DNA of 64,000 nucleotides from Neorhizobium populisoli. GTDB taxonomy: Bacteria > Pseudomonadota > Alphaproteobacteria > Rhizobiales > Rhizobiaceae. Each line of letters begins with the position of its first letter. Positions within the stretch are counted from its first letter, which is position 1. Below are positions 31,873 through 40,084 of this stretch, piece after piece. Position numbers and translations under genes: made by a program. The stretch is from assembly GCF_019430945.1 (NCBI RefSeq), contig NZ_JAHYCB010000006.1:1-64000 (forward strand), given 5' to 3'. Below the pieces are notes generated by a model that worked only from the letters and a program-made list of their open reading frames with translations, was not told the DNA's origin and made no database searches.

Positions 31873-32862
31873 TCAAGCCGCAGCGAACTCCGCCACTTCA
31901 TACCGATAGGTGGTCGAGCAGAACTCGCAGGTGACGGCGATCTCGCCGTTTTCCTGGCTGGCTTCGATCTCTTCCGCCGAAAAGCCGGTGAGCACGCCCT
32001 TGATCTTGTCACGCGAGCAGCTGCAGCGGTCGTGGACCTTCTGCGGTTCGTAGACGCGCACGCCGCGCTCGTGGAACAGGCGGTAGAGCAGCCGTTCGAT
32101 CGGCACCTGCGGATCGGTCAGCTCATCCGTATCGATCGTTTCGACCAGCGTGCGGGCTTCCGACCATGCATCGTCTTCCGCCATCTCGAACTCGCGCTCA
32201 TCGCCGTCACCGCCATGCAGATCCGGCTGGCGCATGCGCTCCGGCGCCTGTGGCAGGAACTGGGAGATAAGACCGCCGGCGCGCCAGTTATGACGCGGCT
32301 TGCCGTCAGTACCGCGATCGAACAGTTCGGCAACGCCGAGGCGCACCTTGGTCGGGATCTGTTCCGACTGGCGGAAATAGACGCCGGCAATTTCTTCCAG
32401 CGACGAACCGTCGAGGGGCACGATGCCCTGATAGGGCTGCATTCCACGACCCTGGTCGATGGTGAAGGCAAGGATACCGTTGCCCAACAGGTCGGCCGGC
32501 GAAGTCTGGCCTTCCTTGACGGCAGCAGCCAGCGCTTCCTCGTCGTAACGGGCATAGGCGCGCAGAGAGTCCGGCGACGAAAAATCAGCCACCAGCAGAT
32601 CGACCGGACCGTCGCCCTTGGTCTGTACCGTGAACTTGCCGTCGAACTTCAGCGAGGTGCCGAGCAGCGCCGTCAACACGATCGCCTCGGCGAGCAGGCG
32701 CGCGACTGGCGCCGGATAATCGTGGCGAGCAAGGATCGTGTTCAGGAGCGGTCCGAGCTGCACCGCGCGGCCGCGCACATCGAGCCCTTCCACCTGGAAA
32801 GGCACGACACGGTCGTCGCCGGCAAAATCGAGCTGGTCCAGTTCAACATTCGCTTCGGCCAT
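31873..32862 (-). CDS. hslO: Hsp33 redox-regulated chaperone
   Basis: This protein has 329 residues from ATG 32862; ATG 32865 and an extended frame to 32976 also exist, and AAGGAG supports the 32862/32865 pair. The C-terminal zinc/redox centre has four cysteines in the family pattern C-x-C (DRCSCSRDK) and C-x-x-C (TCEFCSTTY). The N-terminal substrate-binding domain includes LLGTSLKFDGKFTVQTKGDGPVDLLVADF. It is a cytosolic holdase activated by oxidative unfolding. It lies downstream of argD-argF, a common rhizobial order; the gap to argF is 177 bp. Confidence 0.95.
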   Translation of the reverse strand: MAEANVELDQLDFAGDDRVVPFQVEGLDVRGRAVQLGPLLNTILARHDYPAPVARLLAEAIVLTALLGTSLKFDGKFTVQTKGDGPVDLLVADFSSPDSLRAYARYDEEALAAAVKEGQTSPADLLGNGILAFTIDQGRGMQPYQGIVPLDGSSLEEIAGVYFRQSEQIPTKVRLGVAELFDRGTDGKPRHNWRAGGLISQFLPQAPERMRQPDLHGGDGDEREFEMAEDDAWSEARTLVETIDTDELTDPQVPIERLLYRLFHERGVRVYEPQKVHDRCSCSRDKIKGVLTGFSAEEIEASQENGEIAVTCEFCSTTYRYEVAEFAAA

Positions 32863-33039
32863 CATTTCACTCCTTCGCGTCGACATTTCTACACGAGCGC
32901 GCGCCCGAGCGGAACCGCGGGCGGGAGGAAAAGATATCGACGATGTGTGTTGAGGCGTCGTGACACTGCGGAACACAACGCATTCGGGTTTGACCGGTAG
33001 ATGGTCCCGGCCATCCGCAAAATCAAGCCGCCGGGTTCC

Positions 33040-33957
33040 TCAGATGGCGCCGAAGCACCAGGCGAGCACGGACTTCTGGGCGTGAAGCCGGTTTTCCGCC
33101 TCATCGAAGACGACCGATTGCGGGCCGTCGATGACGGCGTCGGTAACTTCCTCGCCGCGATGGGCCGGCAGGCAGTGCATGAAGAGCGCGTCCTTGTCCG
33201 CCTTCTTCATCAGCGCCTCGTTGACCTGATAAGGCTGGAAGATGTTGTGGCCGCGGGCCTTGTGTTCCTGGTTCATCGACACCCAGGTATCCGTGACGAT
33301 CATGTCGACGCCGGCAACCGCGCGATCCGCATCGTGGCAGAGCATAACCTCGCCGCCGTTGTTGCGCGCCCAGTTGAGGAATTTATCGTGCGGCTCGGAG
33401 CCCATCGGCACAGCCATATTCATCTTGTAGCCGAAACGGGCAGCACCCTCGACGAAGGAATGCAGCACATTGTTGCCATCGCCGGTCCAGGCGAAGGTCT
33501 TGCCCTTTACCGGGCCGCGATGCTCTTCGAAGGTCATGATATCGGCCATGATCTGGCAGGGATGCGTATCGTCCGTCAGCGCGTTGATGACCGGCACGGT
33601 GGCGTGCTCGGCAAGCTCCAGCATGCGGGCATGGTCTGTGGTGCGGATCATGATCGCATCCACGTAACGCGACAGGACCTTGGCAGTATCGCCGATCGTC
33701 TCGGCCCGACCGAGCTGCATTTCAGTGCCTGACAGGAACAACGTCTCGCCGCCGAGCTGGCGCATGCCGACATCGAAGGAAACGCGGGTGCGTGTCGAGG
33801 GCTTTTCGAAGATCATCGCCAGTACCTTGCCGGCGAGCGGCTTTTCGGCGGTGCCGGCTTTAGTCGCCTGCTTGCGGACCTTGGCGTCATCCAGAATGGT
33901 GCGCAGGTCCGACGAAGAGACGGCGGAAATATCGAGAAAATGCTTCGGAGATGCCAT
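33040..33957 (-). CDS. argF: Ornithine carbamoyltransferase
   Basis: This 305-residue enzyme of arginine synthesis joins carbamoyl phosphate to ornithine to give citrulline. Motifs are the carbamoyl-phosphate loop [15 protein letters not shown], the HPCQIMADI segment, the ornithine-binding [10 protein letters not shown], and the catalytic Cys loop [13 protein letters not shown]. It is downstream of argD by 53 bp, probably in one operon. Confidence 0.96.
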   Translation of the reverse strand: MASPKHFLDISAVSSSDLRTILDDAKVRKQATKAGTAEKPLAGKVLAMIFEKPSTRTRVSFDVGMRQLGGETLFLSGTEMQLGRAETIGDTAKVLSRYVDAIMIRTTDHARMLELAEHATVPVINALTDDTHPCQIMADIMTFEEHRGPVKGKTFAWTGDGNNVLHSFVEGAARFGYKMNMAVPMGSEPHDKFLNWARNNGGEVMLCHDADRAVAGVDMIVTDTWVSMNQEHKARGHNIFQPYQVNEALMKKADKDALFMHCLPAHRGEEVTDAVIDGPQSVVFDEAENRLHAQKSVLAWCFGAI

Positions 33958-34010
33958 TAGAATGTTCCCTATGAAGAGGGAACCATCAATGGCGCCCCCT
34001 TCCCTGCCCC

Positions 34011-35207
34011 TCAGGCCGATTTCTTCATTTCGACGGCGGCGAGTTTTTCAGCCGCCTTTTCGAGACGGGCGAGGCCTTCGCGGGCCTCTTCGACCGTGAC
34101 CGTCAGCGGCGGGATCAGGCGCACGACATTGTCGCCGGCCGGAATGCCCAGCATCTTTTCGTCGCGCATCGCCAGCATCAGTTCAGCCGCCGGGACCTTG
34201 GCCTTGACGCCGAGCAGCAGGCCTTCGCCGCGAACATCTTCGATAACCTCAGGGAAACGGTCCTTGAGGCTCGCAAGCCCCTGACGGAAGATCAGCGAGA
34301 CGTCGCGGATATTTTCCATGAAGCCGTCGGCCAGCATGACATCGAGCACGGCATTGCCGACGGCCATGCCGAGCGGATTGCCGCCATAGGTCGTGCCGTG
34401 CGTGCCGGCGGTCATGCCCGATGCGGCCTCTGCCGTTGCAAGGCAGGCGCCGAGCGGATAACCACCGCCGATGCCCTTGGCGAGCGCCATGATATCCGGC
34501 GTCACGCCAGCATATTCATGCGCGAAGAGCTTGCCCGTGCGCCCCATGCCGGTCTGGACTTCATCGAAGATCAGCAGCAGGCCGTTATCGTCGCAAAGCT
34601 GGCGCAACGTCTGCATGAATTCCTTCGGCACCGGTCGGATACCGCCTTCACCCTGGATCGGCTCGATCAGGATTGCGGCGGTCTTTTCGGTGATCGCCGC
34701 CTTCAGTGCGTCGAGGTCACCGAACGGCACCTGATCGAAACCTTCGACCTTGGGGCCGAAGCCCTCCAGATATTTCGCCTGGCCGCCGGCGGCGATGGTC
34801 GCCAACGTACGGCCATGGAAGGCGCCTTCGAAGGTGATGATATGGAAGCGTTCCGGGTGACCCTTCACATATTGATAGCGGCGTGCGGTCTTGATCGAGC
34901 ACTCCAGCGCCTCTGCGCCGGAATTGGTGAAAAACACCTTATCCGCGAAAGAGTTGTCGGCGAGACGCCGCGACAGGCTCTCCTGGCCAGGCACTTCATA
35001 AAGGTTCGACACATGCCAGACCTTCTCCGCCTGGCTCTTCAGCGCCTCGACGAGATGCGGATGGGCATGACCGAGAGAATTCACGGCAACGCCCGAGCCG
35101 AAGTCGAGATATCGCTCGCCCTTTTCCGTCACAAGCCATACGCCCTCGCCGCGCTCAAAGCGCAGCGGAGCCCGGGCAAACGTGTCGAAAAGCGCGGCTT
35201 CAGCCAT
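34011..35207 (-). CDS. argD: Acetylornithine aminotransferase
   Basis: This 398-residue class-III PLP aminotransferase has the expected marks: [74 protein letters not shown], the PLP lysine in [15 protein letters not shown], and TTYGGNPL. It converts N-acetylglutamate semialdehyde to N-acetylornithine. It leads the argD-argF unit. The 409-bp region between it and divergent gcrA contains a minus-strand terminator. Confidence 0.95.
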   Translation of the reverse strand: MAEAALFDTFARAPLRFERGEGVWLVTEKGERYLDFGSGVAVNSLGHAHPHLVEALKSQAEKVWHVSNLYEVPGQESLSRRLADNSFADKVFFTNSGAEALECSIKTARRYQYVKGHPERFHIITFEGAFHGRTLATIAAGGQAKYLEGFGPKVEGFDQVPFGDLDALKAAITEKTAAILIEPIQGEGGIRPVPKEFMQTLRQLCDDNGLLLIFDEVQTGMGRTGKLFAHEYAGVTPDIMALAKGIGGGYPLGACLATAEAASGMTAGTHGTTYGGNPLGMAVGNAVLDVMLADGFMENIRDVSLIFRQGLASLKDRFPEVIEDVRGEGLLLGVKAKVPAAELMLAMRDEKMLGIPAGDNVVRLIPPLTVTVEEAREGLARLEKAAEKLAAVEMKKSA

Positions 35208-35257
35208 GGCGACATCACTCCTCTAGGCAGTACCTGAAAAGCCGGAACAACCGGCCG

Positions 35258-35288
35258 GAAAAATCAAAAATGCCGCCCTCAGGGCGGC
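35258..35288 (-). terminator. Minus-strand intrinsic terminator upstream of argD
   Basis: GCCGCCC and GGGCGGC (35272-35278 / 35282-35288) form a strong stem. On the reverse strand it is followed by ATTTTTGATTTTT. It lies 65 bp upstream of argD in the argD direction, where no annotated gene ends. It would act on transcripts that start between here and gcrA, either as an argD leader attenuator or as the end of a small RNA. Confidence 0.7.
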
Positions 35289-35363
35289 GCGGGCACTATC
35301 GGGGCTTGAGGCCGGAATGTCAACAAAGCTCGGCATTTTCGCCATCTTTCGGCGCTAAAACGA

Positions 35364-35494
35364 CGATCCACAGCCTCTGTGACAAAAATGACTCGCCCGG
35401 ACAGCAAGTTGGGGAAAACCGCGAAATCGATTCACCATGATTCGCCCGACTCTTGCCACGGAGTCAGCCTCACACTAGGTTAATACTCAATTAC
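35364..35494 (+). promoter_or_regulatory. gcrA promoter region: GANTC cluster, CtrA-like box, DnaA-like box
   Basis: Five GANTC (CcrM) sites lie within 76 bp: 35390-35394, 35429-35433, 35439-35443, 35448-35452 and 35461-35465. Just downstream, TTAA-N7-TTAC (35480-35494) is one mismatch from the CtrA full site. CGATCCACA (35364-35372) resembles a weak DnaA box. In Caulobacter, gcrA is controlled by DnaA and CtrA, and GcrA acts at methylated GANTC sites, so such elements fit cell-cycle control. Confidence 0.6.
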
Positions 35495-35616
35495 TAGAAC
35501 GCATGCGGCGGAACTAGTCACCCACATCCCAGATATTGTGTTCGCCTGAAGATGATCTTCGCGGCGAGGGTGAAAGGATTCTGCTTGCCGGCGACGTTCA
35601 AAGGCGGAGAACGGGC

Positions 35617-36159
35617 ATGAACTGGACAGACGAGCGTGTCGAGAAACTGAAACGACTGTGGTCGGAGGGCCTCAGCGCCAGCCAGATCGCAGCACAACTC
35701 GGAGGCGTAAGCCGTAATGCCGTGATCGGCAAGGTGCACCGCCTTAGCCTGCCCGGCCGAGCGAAGGCCGGCGGCACTGTGGCGACGAGCCGTACCAACA
35801 ACACGGCTGCGAAGCGCACCACGTCCGCGCCACGCGCCCCGAACTATGCGTCCCGTGTCACCACCCGCACCGTCGCCCGCGCTGTCGGCGCGACTGTTGT
35901 GAAGGAAGAGATCGAGGTCGAAACCTATCATGAGATGGAATATCGTCCCGCCTCTAACGTGGTCGTGCCGATTTCCCGCCGCCTCGGCCTGACGGAACTC
36001 ACCGAGCGCACCTGCAAGTGGCCGGTCGGCGACCCGCTACAGGAAGACTTCCATTTCTGCGGCTGCGAGTCCCCGGACAGCTCGCCGTATTGCGGTTACC
36101 ACGCCAAGCTGGCCTATCAGCCGGTGCATGAGCGCCGCAGGGCAGCCGTCCGAGCCTGA
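35617..36159 (+). CDS. gcrA: Cell-cycle transcriptional regulator GcrA
   Basis: This protein has 180 residues from ATG 35617 (GGCGGAG upstream); an upstream frame to 35536 is not conserved-looking. The N-terminal DNA-binding segment is MNWTDERVEKLKRLWSEGLSASQIAAQLGGVSRNAVIGKVHRLSLPGRAK. A variable middle is followed by the C-terminal sigma-70-interacting part, ERTCKWPVGDPLQEDFHFCGCESPDSSPYCGYHAKLAYQP. GcrA works with RNA polymerase holoenzyme at CcrM-methylated promoters to drive cell-cycle genes in alphaproteobacteria. Confidence 0.95.
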   Translation: MNWTDERVEKLKRLWSEGLSASQIAAQLGGVSRNAVIGKVHRLSLPGRAKAGGTVATSRTNNTAAKRTTSAPRAPNYASRVTTRTVARAVGATVVKEEIEVETYHEMEYRPASNVVVPISRRLGLTELTERTCKWPVGDPLQEDFHFCGCESPDSSPYCGYHAKLAYQPVHERRRAAVRA

Positions 36160-36196
36160 TCAAGGCTTCCGGCGGCACTCACGAGGACGAGATGGA

Positions 36197-36221
36197 AAGC
36201 GGGCTTACGGCCCGCTTTTTT
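36197..36221 (+). terminator. Intrinsic terminator of gcrA
   Basis: AGCGGGC and GCCCGCT pair around a short loop (TTACG) and are followed by TTTTTT. It lies about 40 bp after the gcrA stop. Confidence 0.85.
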
Positions 36222-36245
36222 GTTGGGTTGCGATCGGCTCCAACC

Positions 36246-36282
36246 GCATCGGGCGATGCATCTCCGGTGGATCGCCCGATGC
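36246..36282. repeat. Perfect 12-bp inverted repeat downstream of gcrA
   Basis: GCATCGGGCGAT (36246-36257) and ATCGCCCGATGC (36271-36282) are exact reverse complements with a 13-nt loop. There is no T-run, so it is not a classic terminator. It leads directly into the palindromic repeat at 36291. Confidence 0.75.
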
Positions 36283-36290
36283 GGAAGGCT

Positions 36291-36433
36291 TTCCCTTCTC
36301 CCCAGCCGGGAGAAGGTGGCCTGAAGGGTCGGATGAGGGGGCCGAGTTCTCCACGTTCAGTAAGGATATTGGGGGTTGTTTCGCGCGGCCCCTTCATCCG
36401 CCTGTCGGCACCTTCCCCCGCTGGGGAGAAGGG
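36291..36433. repeat. Rhizobial palindromic intergenic repeat (copy B)
   Basis: The left arm begins TTCCCTTCTCCCCAGCCGGG and runs to GGTCGGATGAGGGGGCC. The right arm begins GGCCCCTTCATCCG and ends CCCGCTGGGGAGAAGGGA. It is the same element type as 6293-6443. Together with the two preceding hairpins it fills most of the 467-bp gap between gcrA and the PACE gene; the rest (36434-36626) shows no recognisable feature. Confidence 0.8.
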
Positions 36434-36626
36434 AGGCCAACCTCGTCCGTCGCGCAATAACTCGCTGTCCGACAATATGCCTGCCCGCCCGCCGCGCATA
36501 GCAGCCCTGCCCCGCCAGCCCTTGCCCCAGCGCACCCAATCACCTATTTCAAACCAGCGAGGACGACCTCCCCCGTATCGGGCATGAACTCCGGGACGAC
36601 CCGGAACCTACCCACAGGGGTTCACC

Positions 36627-37055
36627 ATGCGCTCGACACGAGACCGCATTCGCCACGCCATCAGCTTCGAGCTTATCGCGCTTCTCATCGTAACGCCGGT
36701 CGGCGCGCTGCTGTTCAGCAAGCCGATCTCGGATATCGGCGTCATCGCCATCGGCGGCGCGACGATCGCGACGGGCTGGAACTATCTCTACAATCTGGGT
36801 TTCGACCACCTGATGCGACGGCAGACGGGCAGCACCCGAAAATCGCCGGCCATTCGCGTGGCGCATGCGATCCTGTTCGAACTTGGATTGCTGGTGGTGC
36901 TGTTGCCGTTCGTGGCCTGGTATCTGCAGATCAGCTTGTGGGAGGCGCTCGTCATGGACGTGGCATTTGCGCTCTTCTACGTCGTCTACGCCTTCGTTTT
37001 CAACTGGGGCTACGACCGGGTCTTCCCGTTGCCGGAATGGCAGATGGAGAGCTAA
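36627..37055 (+). CDS. PACE-family efflux transporter (two BTP domains)
   Basis: This 142-residue protein has four transmembrane helices arranged as two tandem repeats. The first repeat starts RDRIRHAISFELIALLIVTPVGALLF and ends TGWNYLYNLGFDHL; the second starts RVAHAILFELGLLVVLLPFVAWYL and ends FVFNWGYDRVFP. This is the bacterial transmembrane pair pattern of PACE (AceI-like) proteins, which export biocides such as chlorhexidine or, natively, short polyamines. The start at 36627 lacks a strong ribosome-binding site. Confidence 0.88.
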   Translation: MRSTRDRIRHAISFELIALLIVTPVGALLFSKPISDIGVIAIGGATIATGWNYLYNLGFDHLMRRQTGSTRKSPAIRVAHAILFELGLLVVLLPFVAWYLQISLWEALVMDVAFALFYVVYAFVFNWGYDRVFPLPEWQMES

Positions 37056-37286
37056 ACAACCACGCTTGCAAGCAAGATTCGAACACGTCAGGGTTGCCAA
37101 CTAGATAATAAGCTGCGCTTCATCAGCTTGAGTTATTTTCCCTAATCGTTTTTTGCGACTGATGGTGATATCGCGTCGAGTATCTCTCGGTGCCTCTACC
37201 AAGACAAGCGCTTACCGAAGTTTCAAATATCTTGCGACTGAAGGTACATACAATCCTGTTAACGCTCATTTTACCCGGTATGGCCA

Positions 37287-37640
37287 ATGAACCCCAGACT
37301 TAAAAAGCATATCATCTTTTTAAGCCTAGCCGTTTCTTTCGCCTATTGCACTTTCTCACATAACCCGGCGAATTGGGATCAGAGCATCGAGAGTGCAAGT
37401 TTTGAAGATTATGAGAAAATGTTTGGACCAGCCACGTCCAAATGCTTTGAACCCGGAGTATGCTATACATGGGTCTCCGGGATAAAATTTTTTGACGGGT
37501 ATCTTTTCGCAAGTTTGATGAGCGTCGATTACGACTTCGAAACACAAAAGATGGTAAAATCAGTCACTTACTTACCATATAGCGATAGCTTACTTTTGTT
37601 TGTCCGAAATAAAGTTTTTGGATTTGGATTAGCCGGATAA
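37287..37640 (+). CDS. AT-rich orphan: small exported hypothetical protein
   Basis: This 117-residue ORF has an N-terminal hydrophobic segment (KKHIIFLSLAVSFAYCTFS) that looks like a signal peptide, possibly a lipobox (AYC). A short domain follows with two cysteines (SKCFEPGVCYTWVSG) and aromatic strands. I do not recognise the family. The gene and its upstream DNA (from about 37075) are clearly AT-richer than the surrounding genes and use many A/T-ending codons (for example aaa, ttt, tat, agc), suggesting recent acquisition. Being short, it could also be non-coding. Confidence 0.5.
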   Translation: MNPRLKKHIIFLSLAVSFAYCTFSHNPANWDQSIESASFEDYEKMFGPATSKCFEPGVCYTWVSGIKFFDGYLFASLMSVDYDFETQKMVKSVTYLPYSDSLLLFVRNKVFGFGLAG

Positions 37641-37647
37641 AAAATGA

Positions 37648-37688
37648 AAGCCGCTCATCCGCAGGAACAATCCTGGAAAGAGCGGCTT
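37648..37688 (-). terminator. Hairpin at the 3' end of phoB
   Basis: AAGCCGCTC (37648-37656) and GAGCGGCTT (37680-37688) are exact inverted arms. The loop contains a second hairpin (CAGGA/TCCTG). On the reverse strand the stem is followed by TCATTTTTTATCC, suiting termination of the Pho operon. It could also act for the converging orphan gene. Confidence 0.7.
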
Positions 37689-37733
37689 CAAGCGCGTTAT
37701 CTCTGGCCCCTCAGAGCGAGGCTGAGAGAATGA

Positions 37734-38417
37734 TCAAGATTCCATCGAATATCCCGCGCCGCGGACGGTGCGGATGACATCCTGCATGTTGGAGAAGTTC
37801 AAAGCCTTTCGCAGGCGGCCGACATGCACGTCGACGGTGCGTTCGTCGACATAGATGTCGTGACCCCAGACACCATCCAGCAGTTGGGAGCGCGAGAAGA
37901 CGCGACCCGGAGAGGCCATCAGGAATTCCAGAAGGCGGAATTCCGTCGGTCCGAGGCGGACTTCGCGGCTCTTGCGATGCACGCGATGCGTCTCGCGATC
38001 AAGCTCTATGTCGCCGCAGCGCAGGACGCTGGAGAGGACTTCGGGCTTGGCACGGCGGAGCATGGCCTTGACGCGGGCCATCAGTTCCGGCGTCGAGAAG
38101 GGCTTCACCACATAGTCGTCGGCACCGGTGGCGAGACCGCGAACGCGTTCGCTTTCTTCGCCACGGGCGGTCAGCATGATGATCGGCAGGCGCTCGGTTT
38201 CAGGGCGCATGCGCAGCCGGCGGCAGAGTTCGATACCGGAAACGCCGGGCAGCATCCAGTCGAGGATCAGAAGATCCGGTGTCCGCTCCTGAAGTCTGAT
38301 TTCGGCCTCGTCGCCCCTAAGGATCGTCTCGACCTCATAACCTTCAGCTTCAAGATTGTAGCGAAGAAGCACGCTGAGTGCTTCTTCGTCTTCCACAACG
38401 GCGATTTTTGGCAGCAT
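37734..38417 (-). CDS. phoB: Phosphate regulon response regulator PhoB
   Basis: This 227-residue OmpR/PhoB-type regulator has the receiver acidic pair VVEDEEAL, phospho-acceptor LLILDWMLPGVSG, MLTARGEE and VKPFSTPEL. The C-terminal winged helix has RLGPTEFRLLEFLMASPGRVFSRSQLLDGVWGHDIYVDERTVDVHVGRLRKAL. When phosphorylated by PhoR it should bind Pho boxes such as the one before pstS. It is the last gene of the phoR-pstSCAB-phoU-phoB string, 74 bp after phoU. Confidence 0.96.
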   Translation of the reverse strand: MLPKIAVVEDEEALSVLLRYNLEAEGYEVETILRGDEAEIRLQERTPDLLILDWMLPGVSGIELCRRLRMRPETERLPIIMLTARGEESERVRGLATGADDYVVKPFSTPELMARVKAMLRRAKPEVLSSVLRCGDIELDRETHRVHRKSREVRLGPTEFRLLEFLMASPGRVFSRSQLLDGVWGHDIYVDERTVDVHVGRLRKALNFSNMQDVIRTVRGAGYSMES

Positions 38418-38491
38418 TTCAGATATGCTCCGTCACATTCCGTATTTTACGCAGGCCATGTTTACGCAGGCCCTCACTCTTCGGGGCGGCC

Positions 38492-39205
38492 CTATTCGGT
38501 GACCGCGCCGACCGTGTTTGCCGTATCGTCCTTCGGACGATCGCCTTCCGGCTGAGCACCCGTCGTCATGTAGTAGATGGTCTCGGCGATGTTGGTCGCA
38601 TGGTCACCGATACGCTCGATGTTCTTGGCGCAGAACAAGAGGTGCGTGCAGGTGGTGATGTTGCGCGGATCTTCCATCATGTAGGTCAGGAGTTCGCGGA
38701 ACAGCGAGGTGTACATCGCGTCGATCTCTTCGTCGCGGCTACGGATCGCCTCGGCCTTTTCGGCAGAACGCGTCGAGTAGACGTCGAGAACGTCCTTGAG
38801 CTGCACCAGAGCGAGATCCGACAGATGTTCCAGGCCGCGGGCGAGCTTGCGTGGGACGCCGGTGCCCTGAACCGCGATGACGCGCTTGGCAGTGTTCTTG
38901 CCAAGGTCGCCGACGCGCTCGAGATCAGCCGCGATACGCAGCGTGCCGACGATCTCGCGAAGGTCGGACGCCATCGGCTGGCGCTTGGCAATCGTGACGA
39001 TCGCCTTGTCCTGGATTTCGCGCTCAGCGTGATCGAGGATCACGTCGTCGGAAATCACCTTCTGCGCCAGGGCTGCGTCGGAATTGACGAGCGCGCGCAG
39101 AGCGTCCGAGCACATCTGCTCGGCAAGACCGCCCATTTCGGAAATGCGGCGGCGCAGGTATTTCAGTTCATCGTCGTAGGCCGACAGAATATGGGTCGAT
39201 GCCAT
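38492..39205 (-). CDS. phoU: Phosphate signalling regulator PhoU
   Basis: This protein has 237 residues from ATG 39205, preceded by AAGGAT. Two PhoU helical repeats are visible: LKYLRRRISEMGGLAEQMCSDALRALVNSD... and LEHLSDLALVQLKDVLDVYSTRSAEKAEAIRSRDEEIDAMYTSLFRELLTYMMEDPRNI. The conserved metal-site segments are RIAADLERVGDLGKN and CAKNIERIGDHATNIAE. It links the Pst transporter to PhoR and limits phosphate uptake. Confidence 0.96.
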   Translation of the reverse strand: MASTHILSAYDDELKYLRRRISEMGGLAEQMCSDALRALVNSDAALAQKVISDDVILDHAEREIQDKAIVTIAKRQPMASDLREIVGTLRIAADLERVGDLGKNTAKRVIAVQGTGVPRKLARGLEHLSDLALVQLKDVLDVYSTRSAEKAEAIRSRDEEIDAMYTSLFRELLTYMMEDPRNITTCTHLLFCAKNIERIGDHATNIAETIYYMTTGAQPEGDRPKDDTANTVGAVTE

Positions 39206-39252
39206 CTTCTTATCCTTAAATAGGTGAAATTCAGGCGGCACAGTCCGGCATA

Positions 39253-40068
39253 TCAGCCGAAACGACCCATGATGTAGTCCTGGGTGCGCTGGTCGTCCGG
39301 GTTGGTGAACATCTTGTCGGTATCGTTCTCCTCGACGAGGTTGCCGAGATGGAACATGGCGGTGCGCTGCGAGACGCGGGCAGCCTGCTGCATCGAGTGC
39401 GTCACGATGACGATCGTGTAGTTGGCGCGCAGTTCATGGATGAGTTCTTCAACCTTGGCAGTCGCGATCGGGTCGAGAGCCGAGCAGGGCTCGTCCATGA
39501 GGATGACTTCCGGCGAGACGGCGACGGCGCGTGCGATGCACAGGCGCTGCTGCTGACCGCCCGAAAGGCCGGTGCCGCCTTCGTGCAGGCGATCCTTGAC
39601 TTCCGTCCAGAGGCCGGCGCGCTGAAGGCTCGCTTCAACGATCTGGTCCATGTCCGCCTTGTTCTTGGCAAGACCGTGGATGCGCGGACCGTAGGAGACG
39701 TTCTCGTAGATCGACTTCGGGAACGGGTTCGGCTTCTGGAAGACCATGCCGACGCGGGCGCGCAGTTCGACGACGTCGATCTGCTTGTCGTAGATATCGT
39801 CCGTGTCGAGCGTGATCTTGCCGGTGACGCGGCAGTTCTCGATCGTGTCGTTCATGCGGTTGAGCGTCCGCAGGAAGGTGGACTTGCCGCAGCCCGAAGG
39901 GCCGATCAGCGCGGTCACGGTGTTTTCGCGGACGTTGAGGTTGACGTCGAACAGAGCGCGCTTCTCGCCGTAATAGACGGAGACGTCCTTGCCGATCATC
40001 TTGTAGGAAACTTCGCTCATCTTCTGGTCCAGCGCCTTTTCAACTGCTGATTCTGACATCATGTTCAT
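39253..40068 (-). CDS. pstB: Phosphate ABC transporter ATP-binding protein PstB
   Basis: This protein has 271 residues from ATG 40068 (AAGGAGG upstream); the frame to 40128 overlaps pstA. ABC motifs are Walker [14 protein letters not shown]-loop [22 protein letters not shown], signature [14 protein letters not shown], and Walker [14 protein letters not shown]. It powers phosphate uptake through PstC/PstA. It starts 16 bp after the pstA stop. Confidence 0.97.
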   Translation of the reverse strand: MNMMSESAVEKALDQKMSEVSYKMIGKDVSVYYGEKRALFDVNLNVRENTVTALIGPSGCGKSTFLRTLNRMNDTIENCRVTGKITLDTDDIYDKQIDVVELRARVGMVFQKPNPFPKSIYENVSYGPRIHGLAKNKADMDQIVEASLQRAGLWTEVKDRLHEGGTGLSGGQQQRLCIARAVAVSPEVILMDEPCSALDPIATAKVEELIHELRANYTIVIVTHSMQQAARVSQRTAMFHLGNLVEENDTDKMFTNPDDQRTQDYIMGRFG

Positions 40069-40084
40069 CTCGAGTTCCCTCCTT

